A DNA stretch of 64,000 bases from an uncultured Desulfobacter sp. (GTDB lineage: Bacteria; Desulfobacterota; Desulfobacteria; Desulfobacterales; Desulfobacteraceae): contig NZ_OY761443.1 in the NCBI RefSeq assembly GCF_963664415.1, positions 655,726-719,725 on the forward strand. Direction: 5' to 3'. Each line of letters begins with the position of its first letter. Position 1 is the stretch's first letter. A program made the translations under genes and the position numbers. This document shows positions 53,703-61,435 of this stretch, in pieces. The notes beneath the pieces are model-generated. The model was not told where the DNA came from and searched no databases. It saw nothing but the letters and a program-made list of their open reading frames with translations.

Positions 53703-55193
53703 GACCCCACCTTCATTAATATGATGGCCAAAGGCCGATAGGACTTCGGCCTGGGTCTTACTCGGCGTCTCAAGGCGCCTGGTCGGTTTTCTTGCCCCTT
53801 TCGGCAAAGTCAGAATAGAATGTAGATGCTTCATATCATCCATGACGTTCTCTGCTGTCCGTTCAATTCCGGCGCTCTTTAGTTTTAATTCAATTCGACG
53901 CAGGTAAGCCATGGCGGCCACACATGTAAATAAATGACATTTAATTTTGCTGTCAGTCCAGTGCCGGATCGGCTGCACACCTACTAAGTCTTCATTCTTA
54001 CTGAGACGGAAGCGGTCTTCAACTTGCCATCGATCTAAACTCGCTTCAATAATATCTTTTGTCGCCCAGTCCGTATTATCTGTGATGATAATATTTTTAC
54101 CGAACATCAGCTTTTTTTGTTTCACTATATATGGATCTTTTCGGAAGCTCATATTCAAGCCGTTTGCTGATGTTTCAAAATTCAGAGTAAATAAATCGGG
54201 GGCCATGTGAAGCCTTTGACACAATCGGATATATCTGGCTTGTACGTCCTCAGCTTTCTTCCAGTGAGCTGCTCCTTCTTTAACCTTCGTTCTCATTGCA
54301 AGCAATTCCTGTCGGATCATATCAAGCTTGCTCTCAAAGGTGTATGATTTCTTTCGGGCTGTCCTGGGATTATAAGTTATGATAACGCTCCGCTCCTTGC
54401 CCCAGTATTCTTTTTTAGTTCGATATGCCAATTGACACTCTTCCCGGCGCTCTTCATCAATCAGTCTTCTGTTGCGGGCAGTATCTGCAATTTCAAACCG
54501 GTCGAGTGGGGTAGCCGCAAGCTCCTGGGCAAAATAAGTGGAATATGTCGTAATAAAATGGACTCTGGAATGCTCGTCAATCCAGGTGTAATTCCCTTCA
54601 GAATTCATTCCTTTGTCAATAACGATTGTAAGTCGCTCTTTGGTATTGTTCAGGTCGCATGCCACCCTAAACATTTCTTCCATGATTGATTCAAAGTGCT
54701 TGCTATCATGAATATTGCCTGGGTAAATCGAATAAAATAAAGGGAGTCTGGTGTCTCGTGCAACCAAAAGGCCGAGGCCGATCTGTCTGAGATTATGTCT
54801 GCCTTCCTTGTTTTTACCCCTGCACGCAATTTTCGACAAAGTTTGGCTTCCCATGAAGGTATAATAATTAGTGGTATCAAATAACAGACAATCAGACGAA
54901 GGCTTTTCGACCTGCCATAATCGTCTGAAGAACTTCGATATGATCGTATTTAAGGTTTTTTCATCAACTCGGTCCCACTTGTCCCAGTATCGTTTGCATG
55001 AGAGTTCGTTTAGATCGACAGGGCGTATATGCTGGATCGCGGTTCTCTTATACCAATCCGATAATTTGTTTTTACTGACGGTCTCAATCATGCGATTCCA
55101 GACACAATAAAGGAAATATTCCCCTATTGAAGGTCCTTTTTCCCGATCGGCCGGTGGAATAATCTCATCAATCATAGAGCAAAGATCAAAGTC
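53685..55193 (-). pseudogene. IS1634 family transposase, C-terminal part (interrupted gene)
   Basis: The minus frame reads DLCSMIDEIIPPADREKGPS from the insertion junction at 55193, with LLFDTTNYYTFMGSQTLSK (first Asp), VIDKGMNSEGNY (second Asp) and DRWQVEDRFRLSKNEDL with the catalytic Glu. The first ATG inside is at 55175. The N-terminus is 4.5 kb away at 59943-59723. Joining the two at the 8-bp duplication restores one continuous frame. The stop lies 13 nt beyond the IS end. Confidence 0.9.
55186..55193. repeat. Target-site duplication, left copy (IS21-like element)
   Basis: TCAAAGTC, repeated exactly at 59723-59730 on the other side of the element. Eight bases is within the IS21 family range. 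It falls inside the IS1634 transposase coding sequence. Confidence 0.9.
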
Positions 55194-55354
55194 CTATAGC
55201 GCTCAGCTAAATTGAGACACCATTGCTCAGGTAAATTAAGACGCATTTATCCCGTCCTACAGAAATCTCCAGAATCGATTCAGGCTTTACAAAAAAGGAA
55301 CCCCCGTTGTACCTTTCATTTTTCGACCAAGAAAAAAGGGGGAACAACGAGGGT

Positions 55355-55941
55355 ATGCCCAAATACATCAGCGATATAAGTGAGCACTTGGCTTTTTTAT
55401 AATACAGCTACAGTCTGATTTTCAATTCATTTCTGACTGGTATCGCAAGAAAGAGGTGCGCGGCATCACCGCTCAGTATTACCAGGTTATTCGATCCGTT
55501 CTCAAAGAGAAGCCCCATCTGAGAAAGTGCCTGACCCGCTGCAGGCATTGTCAGATCCTGTTTTTTACCCATCCACGAAATGCCGGTCGTTGTGATCTTG
55601 GCTGCCCTTTCGGCTGCCGAGATGCCCACCGGCGCCAAAGCGCCAACAGTCGAAGCACTGAATATTATCAGAGCCCAGAGGGCAAGGAAAAGAAAAAGCG
55701 TTTGAATGCCGCCCGAAACCACCAACAAAACCGATTTTCGGAACCGAGTTCCGATAAAAAAGGAAATGTTGACGATGCAACAGTGGGTCACATTCAGCTG
55801 GTTGCCAGTCTGGTAGAGGGCCGTTGGGTCGATATGGAAGAAATCTTTGCCATGCTGGATAAGATATTGAGACAACACAGCATCGACGCGACTGTGAAAT
55901 TATCTTACGATGTGCGGCATCATCAGGACAATCCGCCATGA
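55355..55941 (+). CDS. Cys-rich zinc-finger-like protein of the IS21-like element, expressed via a -1 frameshift
   Basis: ATG at 55355 opens MPKYISDISEHLAFL then TAA at 55400. Over T_TTT_TTA (55393-55399) a -1 slip continues as IIQLQSDFQFISDWYRKKEV, then CLTRCRHCQILFFTHPRN, CDLGCPFGCRDAHRRQ, a basic GKEKKKRLNAAR stretch, and a helical C-terminus (VEGRWVDMEEIFAMLDKILR). The Cys/His pattern suggests a zinc-binding DNA- or RNA-binding domain. The family is unnamed to me; without the shift only a GTG at 55456 would start it. About 195 residues if shifted. First gene of the element. Confidence 0.65.
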
Positions 55942-55951
55942 AGGAAGATAA

Positions 55952-56845
55952 ATGGTCGAACAAGTTGAAATAAGCAGTTTAGATAGACGTTATGAGGCGT
56001 ACAGAATCAGATCGGCCGTAGCTGAGAAGAGCTTGCTGTTGTCGATATCGTCTCATGGTATTCGAGAGCCGCTTAAGGGTGTGGGAGAAAGCCGCATTTT
56101 GCTCGACGGTTTCAAGCGACTCAGATGCGCGAGGAAGCTGAATATCGGCATCGTGCCGTACCTGTCGCTGGCCGACGACGAAGCGGCGGGCATTATCGAA
56201 TTGATCCGTATCTCAAACGCTAAAAGCCTCAATATCCTGGAACAGGCCCGATTGATCGACGAGCTTTTGAACGTTCATCAAATGAGCAACGCCGAGATAG
56301 CCGAGTTGCTTGAAAGAAGCAAAGCATGGGTGAGTGTTCGCAGCGGGCTCATCTGTCAGATGAGCCAGACAGTAATGGACAAGATTTTTAACGGACAATT
56401 TCCAGCATACAGCTTCATGTACACCCTTCGCCAGTTTATGCGCATAAACAACGTAAAAAAAGCACAGATCGATACGTTTGTAGATGCAGTGGCAGGCAGG
56501 CATTTATCCACCCGAGATATCGATTTGCTTGCCAACGCTTATTTCAAGGGGTCTGAAGAGTTTAGAAAACAGATTGATGACGGCAACATATCGTGGAGTC
56601 TGGGTCGGTTAAAGCAACCCAGCCGATCATCGAATGATTGTAGTGAGCCAGAGCGACAGATCCTCACAGCCCTTGAGGTCATCGGCAAATATATGCAGCG
56701 GTTCATATTAAAATGTAACGACAGCCAGCTTAAAAGCCGTCCTTTTTATGCCCAGGCAAATCTTTTATCTGGCGGCATTTTGAGACAATTGGCTCCGTTT
56801 ACCCAGACAATACGGCAATTTTATGATCGAACCGGACAAGCGTAA
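55952..56845 (+). CDS. ParB/KorB-like protein of the IS21-like element
   Basis: 297 residues. The ParB N-terminal domain is seen as LLLSISSHGIREPLKGVGES and the diverged catalytic/CTP-type box LLDGFKRLRCARKL (G-E-R-R in classic ParB). The KorB-type HTH follows at about 85-130: NILEQARLIDELLNVHQMSN and AEIAELLERSKAWVSVRS. The C-terminal part (about 200-297) is not familiar. Starts 10 nt after the zinc-finger-like gene and overlaps istA by 23 nt, so all are one transcript. Could silence, regulate or position the transposon. Confidence 0.8.
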   Translation: MVEQVEISSLDRRYEAYRIRSAVAEKSLLLSISSHGIREPLKGVGESRILLDGFKRLRCARKLNIGIVPYLSLADDEAAGIIELIRISNAKSLNILEQARLIDELLNVHQMSNAEIAELLERSKAWVSVRSGLICQMSQTVMDKIFNGQFPAYSFMYTLRQFMRINNVKKAQIDTFVDAVAGRHLSTRDIDLLANAYFKGSEEFRKQIDDGNISWSLGRLKQPSRSSNDCSEPERQILTALEVIGKYMQRFILKCNDSQLKSRPFYAQANLLSGGILRQLAPFTQTIRQFYDRTGQA

Positions 56846-58322
56846 AGCGATTTATCTTCTGCACAAAGAAGGTATAGGAATCCGGGAAATTTCCCGGCAA
56901 ATGAACGTCAGCACCAATACGGTGAGCGCCATCATCGGCCAGGGCGGCGAGATGCCGCAGAGTACCCGCAGCGACAAGATTGCCATCGACATGGAACTGG
57001 TCGAGCAGGTTTATCTGAAGTGCAAAGGCCGGGTTCAACGCATGCATGAAATCCTCTGCGAAGAGCACGGCATCGATATCGGCTATTCCACGTTGACTCG
57101 GATCATCCGGGAGCTTGGCTTTGGGAAAAGAGGAAAAAAACGCTGTGGTCAAGTACCTGACCAACCCGGGGCTGAGATGCAGCACGACACATCCCCGTAT
57201 CGGGTCAAAGTTGCAAACTCGATAGTCTTAGTTCAGGGCAGTCTTTTGTATTTTCGTTACAGCAAAGTGCGGTACCTGAAGTTCTACCGGGTATTTGACC
57301 GGTTTGCAATGAAATGTTTTCTTCATGAAGCGCTGACCTTTTGGCAATATGCGGCAGACGAGTGCATCATTGACAACACGAATCTGGCCCGCCTTTATGG
57401 CACAGGGAAAAACGCGGTAATACATCCAGAAATGACACAATTTGCCAAACAGTACGGCTTTGAATTTGTCTGCCATGAAAAGGGTCATGCGAATCGAAAA
57501 GCCGGCAACGAACGCGGATTTTACACGGTTGAAACCAATTTTTTTCCCGGGCGTGAGTTTTCCGGTCTTGAAGACATGAACCGTCAGGCTTTCGAGTGGT
57601 CAACACAGCGGATGGCCAACAGGCCTACCACTAAAACCCGTTTGATCCCTGCTCGGATGTTTGAGTATGAAAAGCCGTATCTGAAAAGGCTGCCTGTTTA
57701 TGTCCCGGCCCCCTACCGTGTACTGGAACGAGGCACCGACCAGTACGGATATACAGCCGTTGACGGCAATTATTATTGGATACCCGGCGTCAAACGTCAT
57801 GATGTGAAGGTGCTGCAATATGCCGAGCACCTGATGGTCTACCGCAACCGCGAGCTGCTCGGTCGCTACCCGTTGCCGCCGGACGGCGTTAAAAACAAAC
57901 GCATTCCTCCCGAAGGGCAACAAATAACGCCGTACATGCCCAAAAACCGAAAAAAGCCCACTACAGAACAGGAGAAAATATTACGAACGGCTGCTGAAGA
58001 GATTGATGAATATCTCACTTTTGCCATCAGAAACGGCGTCAAGCAGAAACACCGGTTCATTCGCGCACTGTATGGATTGTACCGGAACGTGACCCTTGAA
58101 ATGTTCATCAAAACGGTCAGCCGGGCGTTAAAGTACCGGATCACTGACATCAAAATCGTTGAACGTATTGCCACGCTGCAATTGACGGCCGGTCATTTTC
58201 AATCGCCGCTGCCGCAGATCGACCGGCAGTTGGAAAAACGAGACGCTTATGTCCAAGGATATTTTGCCGATGACGTGAATCTGAGAATCTATGACAACTT
58301 CACAGGAGAAGACAATGGATGA
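56823..58322 (+). CDS. istA: IS21-like transposase IstA
   Basis: 499 residues, N-terminal HTH (GIREISRQMNVSTNTVSAII), then an RNase-H-fold DDE core: D122 in MQHDTSPYRV, D184 in ECIIDNTNLAR, and E230 in HANRKAGNERGFY, followed by a C-terminal Mu-transposase-like beta barrel (VDGNYYWIPGVKRHDVKVLQ) and basic helices. More diverged than the second IstA in this window (62449-63989). Overlaps both parB-like (23 nt) and istB. Confidence 0.92.
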   Translation: MIEPDKRKAIYLLHKEGIGIREISRQMNVSTNTVSAIIGQGGEMPQSTRSDKIAIDMELVEQVYLKCKGRVQRMHEILCEEHGIDIGYSTLTRIIRELGFGKRGKKRCGQVPDQPGAEMQHDTSPYRVKVANSIVLVQGSLLYFRYSKVRYLKFYRVFDRFAMKCFLHEALTFWQYAADECIIDNTNLARLYGTGKNAVIHPEMTQFAKQYGFEFVCHEKGHANRKAGNERGFYTVETNFFPGREFSGLEDMNRQAFEWSTQRMANRPTTKTRLIPARMFEYEKPYLKRLPVYVPAPYRVLERGTDQYGYTAVDGNYYWIPGVKRHDVKVLQYAEHLMVYRNRELLGRYPLPPDGVKNKRIPPEGQQITPYMPKNRKKPTTEQEKILRTAAEEIDEYLTFAIRNGVKQKHRFIRALYGLYRNVTLEMFIKTVSRALKYRITDIKIVERIATLQLTAGHFQSPLPQIDRQLEKRDAYVQGYFADDVNLRIYDNFTGEDNG

Positions 58323-59052
58323 ACAATTTACACAGATGCTCAAGTATCTTAGGCTTTCCGGTCTTCTGTCGAACTGGGACCGTTATCTTTCCATCGCTCA
58401 GAAGGGCAATTACTCCCATACGCGCCTGCTCGAATATGTCGTCGAGCAGGAGTATAATCTCAAAAAGGAAAACGCCAGAAAAATGCGGATTACTCGTGCC
58501 AGGATCCCGGAAAAATACGTGATCGAGACCTTTCCTTTTGATCGGCAGCCGCAGCTGAACAAAAAGAAGATCCTGAACATGTACGATGGGTTCGATTACG
58601 TGGAAAAATGCCGTAATCTGATTTTTATGGGGCCGACCGGCACCGGGAAAACCGGGCTTGCAACCGCTTTCCTCACCCATGCCATTGATCGGGGATACAA
58701 CGGACGATTTATCGCGTTTGCTGAACTGGTCGAACAACTCTACCAGTCGGTTGCCGATCACACGGAAGCCCACGTTATTAAAAAATTTGCCGCAACCGAT
58801 TGTCTTTTAATCGACGAGTTGGGATATGTTGAGGTTGAGCCGGTGCAGGTCGGTCTGTTTTTTACCCTGATGAGCAGGCGTCATCAGAAAAAGACCACGC
58901 TGATTACATCAAATCTTGGCTTCTCTCAATGGTCGTCTTTTTTGAAAAACGACCATCTGACCGCTGCCCTGATCGACCGGTTGACGGAAAACAGCCATGT
59001 GATCAACATGAGAAACTGTGTAAGTCTGAGATCAAAGTTGGGAACAATATAA
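58315..59052 (+). CDS. istB: IS21-like transposition ATPase IstB
   Basis: AAA+ helper that assembles on target DNA and activates IstA. The ATG at 58315 has AGGAGAAG upstream and gives 245 residues; an in-frame ATG at 58291 adds eight. Walker A in FMGPTGTGKTGLATAF, Walker B in CLLIDELGYVEVEP, sensor region TLITSNLGFSQW and the C-terminal arginine-finger region LIDRLTENSHVINM. Overlaps the istA end by 8 nt. Confidence 0.94.
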   Translation: MDEQFTQMLKYLRLSGLLSNWDRYLSIAQKGNYSHTRLLEYVVEQEYNLKKENARKMRITRARIPEKYVIETFPFDRQPQLNKKKILNMYDGFDYVEKCRNLIFMGPTGTGKTGLATAFLTHAIDRGYNGRFIAFAELVEQLYQSVADHTEAHVIKKFAATDCLLIDELGYVEVEPVQVGLFFTLMSRRHQKKTTLITSNLGFSQWSSFLKNDHLTAALIDRLTENSHVINMRNCVSLRSKLGTI

Positions 59053-59067
59053 CTGACAGGTTTTATC

Positions 59068-59568
59068 ATGGCAGGTTCCCGTTATACCCGACAGAGACTG
59101 TTTACACTTCGTAATCACATCCCCATGAACAGGGTGCTTGAGGCCTTGTCTATCCCTGTATCCGGCCAGGGAAAAGAATACCGTTTCTGTTGCCCTGTCT
59201 GCAATCAATTTAATACCGGCATCAATCCAAAAACAAATCTGGCCCGATGCTTTTCCTGCCAAAAAAATTACAATACCATTGATCTTGTGATGGTAACCAA
59301 AGGCTGTGGGTTTATTGATAGTGTCGCATATCTTGAGACATTAAAGTCGGACATCCCGTTCCAAGAAACAAAATCAGCTTATCCCGCAAAAATCGTCAGG
59401 CAAAACAAAATGGTCCCCATCAGTGACATTTTTAAATCCCTGGCACCACCCGAATCTTCTTCAAAACGTGAAAATCAAACCATCGTCGAACTCCAAAAAC
59501 GGATCACTAACCTGGAACGGTTCGTCAAAACTCTCTGCGAAAAAATAGCTTTAATAGAACGATCTTAG
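59068..59568 (+). CDS. Stand-alone DnaG-type CHC2 zinc-finger protein with coiled-coil tail
   Basis: 166 residues. The zinc ribbon has C42 and C45 (CCPVCNQF) and C61 and C64 (ARCFSCQKN), then NTIDLVMVTKGCGFIDSVAYL, the classic primase CHC2 layout (C-P-F-H…Y-H-C-F-G-C…D-x-I-x-F-V-M). There is no TOPRIM/RNA-polymerase domain. A linker of about 40 residues is followed by a coiled coil (IVELQKRITNLERFVKTLCE). It probably binds single-stranded DNA as an accessory factor. Fifteen bases after istB. Confidence 0.82.
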   Translation: MAGSRYTRQRLFTLRNHIPMNRVLEALSIPVSGQGKEYRFCCPVCNQFNTGINPKTNLARCFSCQKNYNTIDLVMVTKGCGFIDSVAYLETLKSDIPFQETKSAYPAKIVRQNKMVPISDIFKSLAPPESSSKRENQTIVELQKRITNLERFVKTLCEKIALIERS

Positions 59569-59709
59569 CGAATCTTTAATAGCTTCGGTTATCCTGCGTG
59601 AATCTGCAGGGTACCGCGGGGTTTTTATTTAAATTTTTTTGGGCGGGGTAAATGCCGGCCTATGCCAGCCAACGTATTAGTTTATCAGAGTAAAATTGTA
59701 TCAATTTAT
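59569..59709. other. Right-end non-coding sequence of the IS21-like element
   Basis: 141 bp with the sub-terminal repeat related to TAAATTGAxAC (about 59672-59690) and the terminal repeat. No gene. Confidence 0.6.
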
Positions 59710-59722
59710 CTGAGCGCTATAG

Positions 59723-59730
59723 TCAAAGTC
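59723..59730. repeat. Target-site duplication, right copy (IS21-like element)
   Basis: TCAAAGTC, identical to 55186-55193. Confidence 0.9.
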
Positions 59731-59943
59731 TTTATCTGCTTGCTGGGCCAACCACAGTGCACCGAATTCTTCAGCCTTTAAAGTGGTTATTTCCTGAGAC
59801 TGGCCTTTTACAAGACTGGCTACCCGATCCGGTGAACCAATATAGGTTTGAGAAATAACCTTGGGCTTACCGTTTACCCGGGCGATCTCCCTGACATACA
59901 GGTAGGGTCTTCCTTTTTTCTTCTTGATATGGAAATGTGCCAT
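59723..59943 (-). pseudogene. IS1634 family transposase, N-terminal part (interrupted gene)
   Basis: Starts MAHFHIKKKKGRPYLYVREI and continues ARVNGKPKVISQTYIG, the typical IS1634 N-terminus, up to QQADKDF. Downstream it runs into the IS21-like end (YSAQIN, stop at 59701). The frame resumes at 55193 as DLCSMIDEII. The gene was intact before the IS21-like insertion. Confidence 0.9.
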
Positions 59944-59971
59944 GATTCATAATATTTAGTAGGGTCTTACA

Positions 59972-60156
59972 TGTCAAGAAAAAAACAATAGAAAGACTGA
60001 TTTGATAGGGTTTTGAGCATAGAAAGGTTGTGTGACTTGAGGGGTACTACAAGAGACAGGGTCGAAAACGCTTGTCAATAAAGGGATTCGACGATTCCGA
60101 ACGGTTTATCTCCGAAACTCCTGTATGAGTGGATTGTCGTTAACAAAGAATACAAT
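59972..60156. other. Gene-poor stretch with the shifted 5' part of the rep-like gene
   Basis: 185 bp. From about 60039 one frame reads YYKRQGRKRLSIKGFDDSER then FISETPV and TGA; one base later the downstream rep frame is open (YEWIVVNKEYNMV). This suggests the original rep-like gene began here and has suffered a frameshift near 60124. Confidence 0.5.
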
Positions 60157-61116
60157 ATGGTGATTGGAAACTGGAAAAAACCCCAATCAATGCCAAGCCT
60201 AATTTTAACAATCCGCTCCGAAACACTTTGGCGAAAAGGCCCATACTCCGCAATTGAATTTATTATCGATTTTATAAAATATGTGGGTGGGAAAATACAT
60301 AAAATAAGGATTAGCCGCCTTGATTTGTGCGTCGATGTCCTATTGCCTACATCTCTATGGTCTGAATCCTTGCTGAATTATACAGTAACAAGGGCTTCAT
60401 ACGACAATACGAGACGCAATCATCAGCAACTTGCAACCATTGATATCGGGAAAAACCATCTTAAAGCCCGTATCTATGACAAACCATTAGAAATACAGCA
60501 ACAATCAAATAAAACATGGTTTTATGAAATTTGGGGATTGAATGAAGTTCCGGAAAATAAAAAAATCATCAGAATTGAGTTTCAACTGCGTAGAGAAATT
60601 TTAAAGGAACTGGGCATTGATTCAGTCAAAGACCTTTTCAGCAAAGTCGAAAACGTGTGGTCGTATTGCACTATTGATTGGCTTAAATTCCAAAACAATC
60701 CCGGCAAACAATCCCATCAAAGGAAAACATTTGGATGGTGGAAGATTATTCAAGATGGATTTAACGACATCCCCGCCGGCATGCCTCTAATTAGGGCGAA
60801 AGCAAACCAGGCGGACAAGGATATGCTTTCCTATCAAATCATAGGTTTATTATCTTCATTTGCCGCCCTGGACTTTAATGCTAAGCCATCTCTCTCATTA
60901 TCAGACATAACCCTTCCCGATACTTTTGCCCAATTTCTCAATTATGTGGATCAAAAAAAATTTAACTTAATTGAATTTTCTGAAAGAGTTGCAAATAAGA
61001 CAGCCAGGTTCCAAAGAAATGATGAAAAATGGTTGGATTCGCTTCATCGTCGGGAACAACTTGGTTTTTTGCCAGCCACCACCTCTAAAGCCAGCAGTGT
61101 CAATAGTGAGTTATAG
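60157..61116 (+). CDS. Rep_trans-family replication initiator-like protein, probably 5'-damaged
   Basis: 319 residues from the first ATG. Family marks are RISRLDLCVDVLLPTSLWS, DIGKNHLKARIYDKPLEI and IIRIEFQLRREILKELGID, typical of rolling-circle plasmid and phage replication initiation factors (pfam Rep_trans). The catalytic Tyr region cannot be assigned with confidence. The frame extends upstream of the ATG (YEWIVVNKEYN) and seems to have lost its start by a one-base shift. It indicates a former plasmid or integrative element. Confidence 0.65.
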   Translation: MVIGNWKKPQSMPSLILTIRSETLWRKGPYSAIEFIIDFIKYVGGKIHKIRISRLDLCVDVLLPTSLWSESLLNYTVTRASYDNTRRNHQQLATIDIGKNHLKARIYDKPLEIQQQSNKTWFYEIWGLNEVPENKKIIRIEFQLRREILKELGIDSVKDLFSKVENVWSYCTIDWLKFQNNPGKQSHQRKTFGWWKIIQDGFNDIPAGMPLIRAKANQADKDMLSYQIIGLLSSFAALDFNAKPSLSLSDITLPDTFAQFLNYVDQKKFNLIEFSERVANKTARFQRNDEKWLDSLHRREQLGFLPATTSKASSVNSEL

Positions 61117-61126
61117 GTGAACGCCA

Positions 61127-61360
61127 ATGGAAAAGTTTAATGAAAATAAGACCGGGGATATTCATATTCGAAATTCAATAAAGAAAATAGATCATTCAAT
61201 TAAAGAACTCGAAAAAACAAAAGCGGTTTTGGTCTCTATGTTACCTAAAAAGATATTAGAACCTTCAAATCGGAATTGCAACACAAAATTGACCCCTCTC
61301 GACAACCCAATTTTGACCCCCCCTGTTGTTAAAATCATTCTCTTATCGCTTTTTATATAG
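61127..61360 (+). CDS. Small coiled-coil protein, tail probably replaced by the IS21 end
   Basis: 77 residues. The N-terminal part (HIRNSIKKIDHSIKELEKTK, AVLVSMLPKKILE) is helical and charged. From about residue 52 the sequence (TKLTPLDNPILTPPVVKIIL) is encoded by the repeats AAAATTGACCCC / AATTTTGACCCC, which look like IS21-type terminal repeats. So the original C-terminus is likely lost. Starts 10 nt after the rep-like gene, so part of its operon. Confidence 0.5.
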   Translation: MEKFNENKTGDIHIRNSIKKIDHSIKELEKTKAVLVSMLPKKILEPSNRNCNTKLTPLDNPILTPPVVKIILLSLFI

Positions 61361-61376
61361 TTCCGGTTTGGGTAAC

Positions 61377-61428
61377 GGCCAGGGCCAGGGGATCGGCCCG
61401 GCGCCGGGCCGATCCCCTGGCCCTGGCC
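61377..61428. repeat. Perfect 52-bp GC-rich palindrome
   Basis: The 26 bases 61377-61402 (starting GGCCAGGGCCAGGGGATCGG) are followed without spacer by their exact reverse complement (61403-61428). Outer TTGGGTA (61367-61373) and TACCCAA (61437-61443) extend the symmetry. It starts 8 bases beyond the stop codon of the passenger gene at 61436, so it may end its transcript, but has no T-run. Confidence 0.9.
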
Positions 61429-61435
61429 GGACGGG

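Larger units (their letters stand above)
55194..59722 (+). mobile_element. Five-gene IS21-like transposon
   Basis: 4529 bp. Perfect 13-bp terminal repeats CTATAGCGCTCAG / CTGAGCGCTATAG, extended to about 24 bp (…cTAAATTGAgAC), plus a second inner copy at each end (GCTCAGGTAAATTAAGAC near 55227 and its diverged counterpart near 59672), which is the IS21 pattern of multiple transposase-binding repeats. Flanked by TCAAAGTC duplications. Carries, all on the plus strand: zinc-finger-like gene, parB-like gene, istA, istB, CHC2 gene. IS21 elements usually have only istA and istB. Confidence 0.92.
53698..59971 (-). mobile_element. IS1634-like insertion sequence interrupted by an IS21-like element
   Basis: Ends TGTAAGACCC (53698-53707) and GGGTCTTACA (59962-59971) are inverted repeats. 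The transposase is split by the IS21-like element at 55194-59722. Without that insert the IS would be about 1.7 kb, normal for IS1634. No target duplication is recognisable at the outer ends, and the left side abuts a truncated ISKra4-like IS, so rearrangement followed. Confidence 0.8.

Noticed and set aside
55408..55963. Antisense frames (156 and 132 codons) over the first transposon gene
   Set aside because: The plus-strand product has a structured Cys/His and basic pattern and operon spacing; antisense products have none.
61127..61360. Toxin or antitoxin assignment for the 77-residue protein after rep
   Set aside because: Only a generic coiled coil; the tail is IS-derived.
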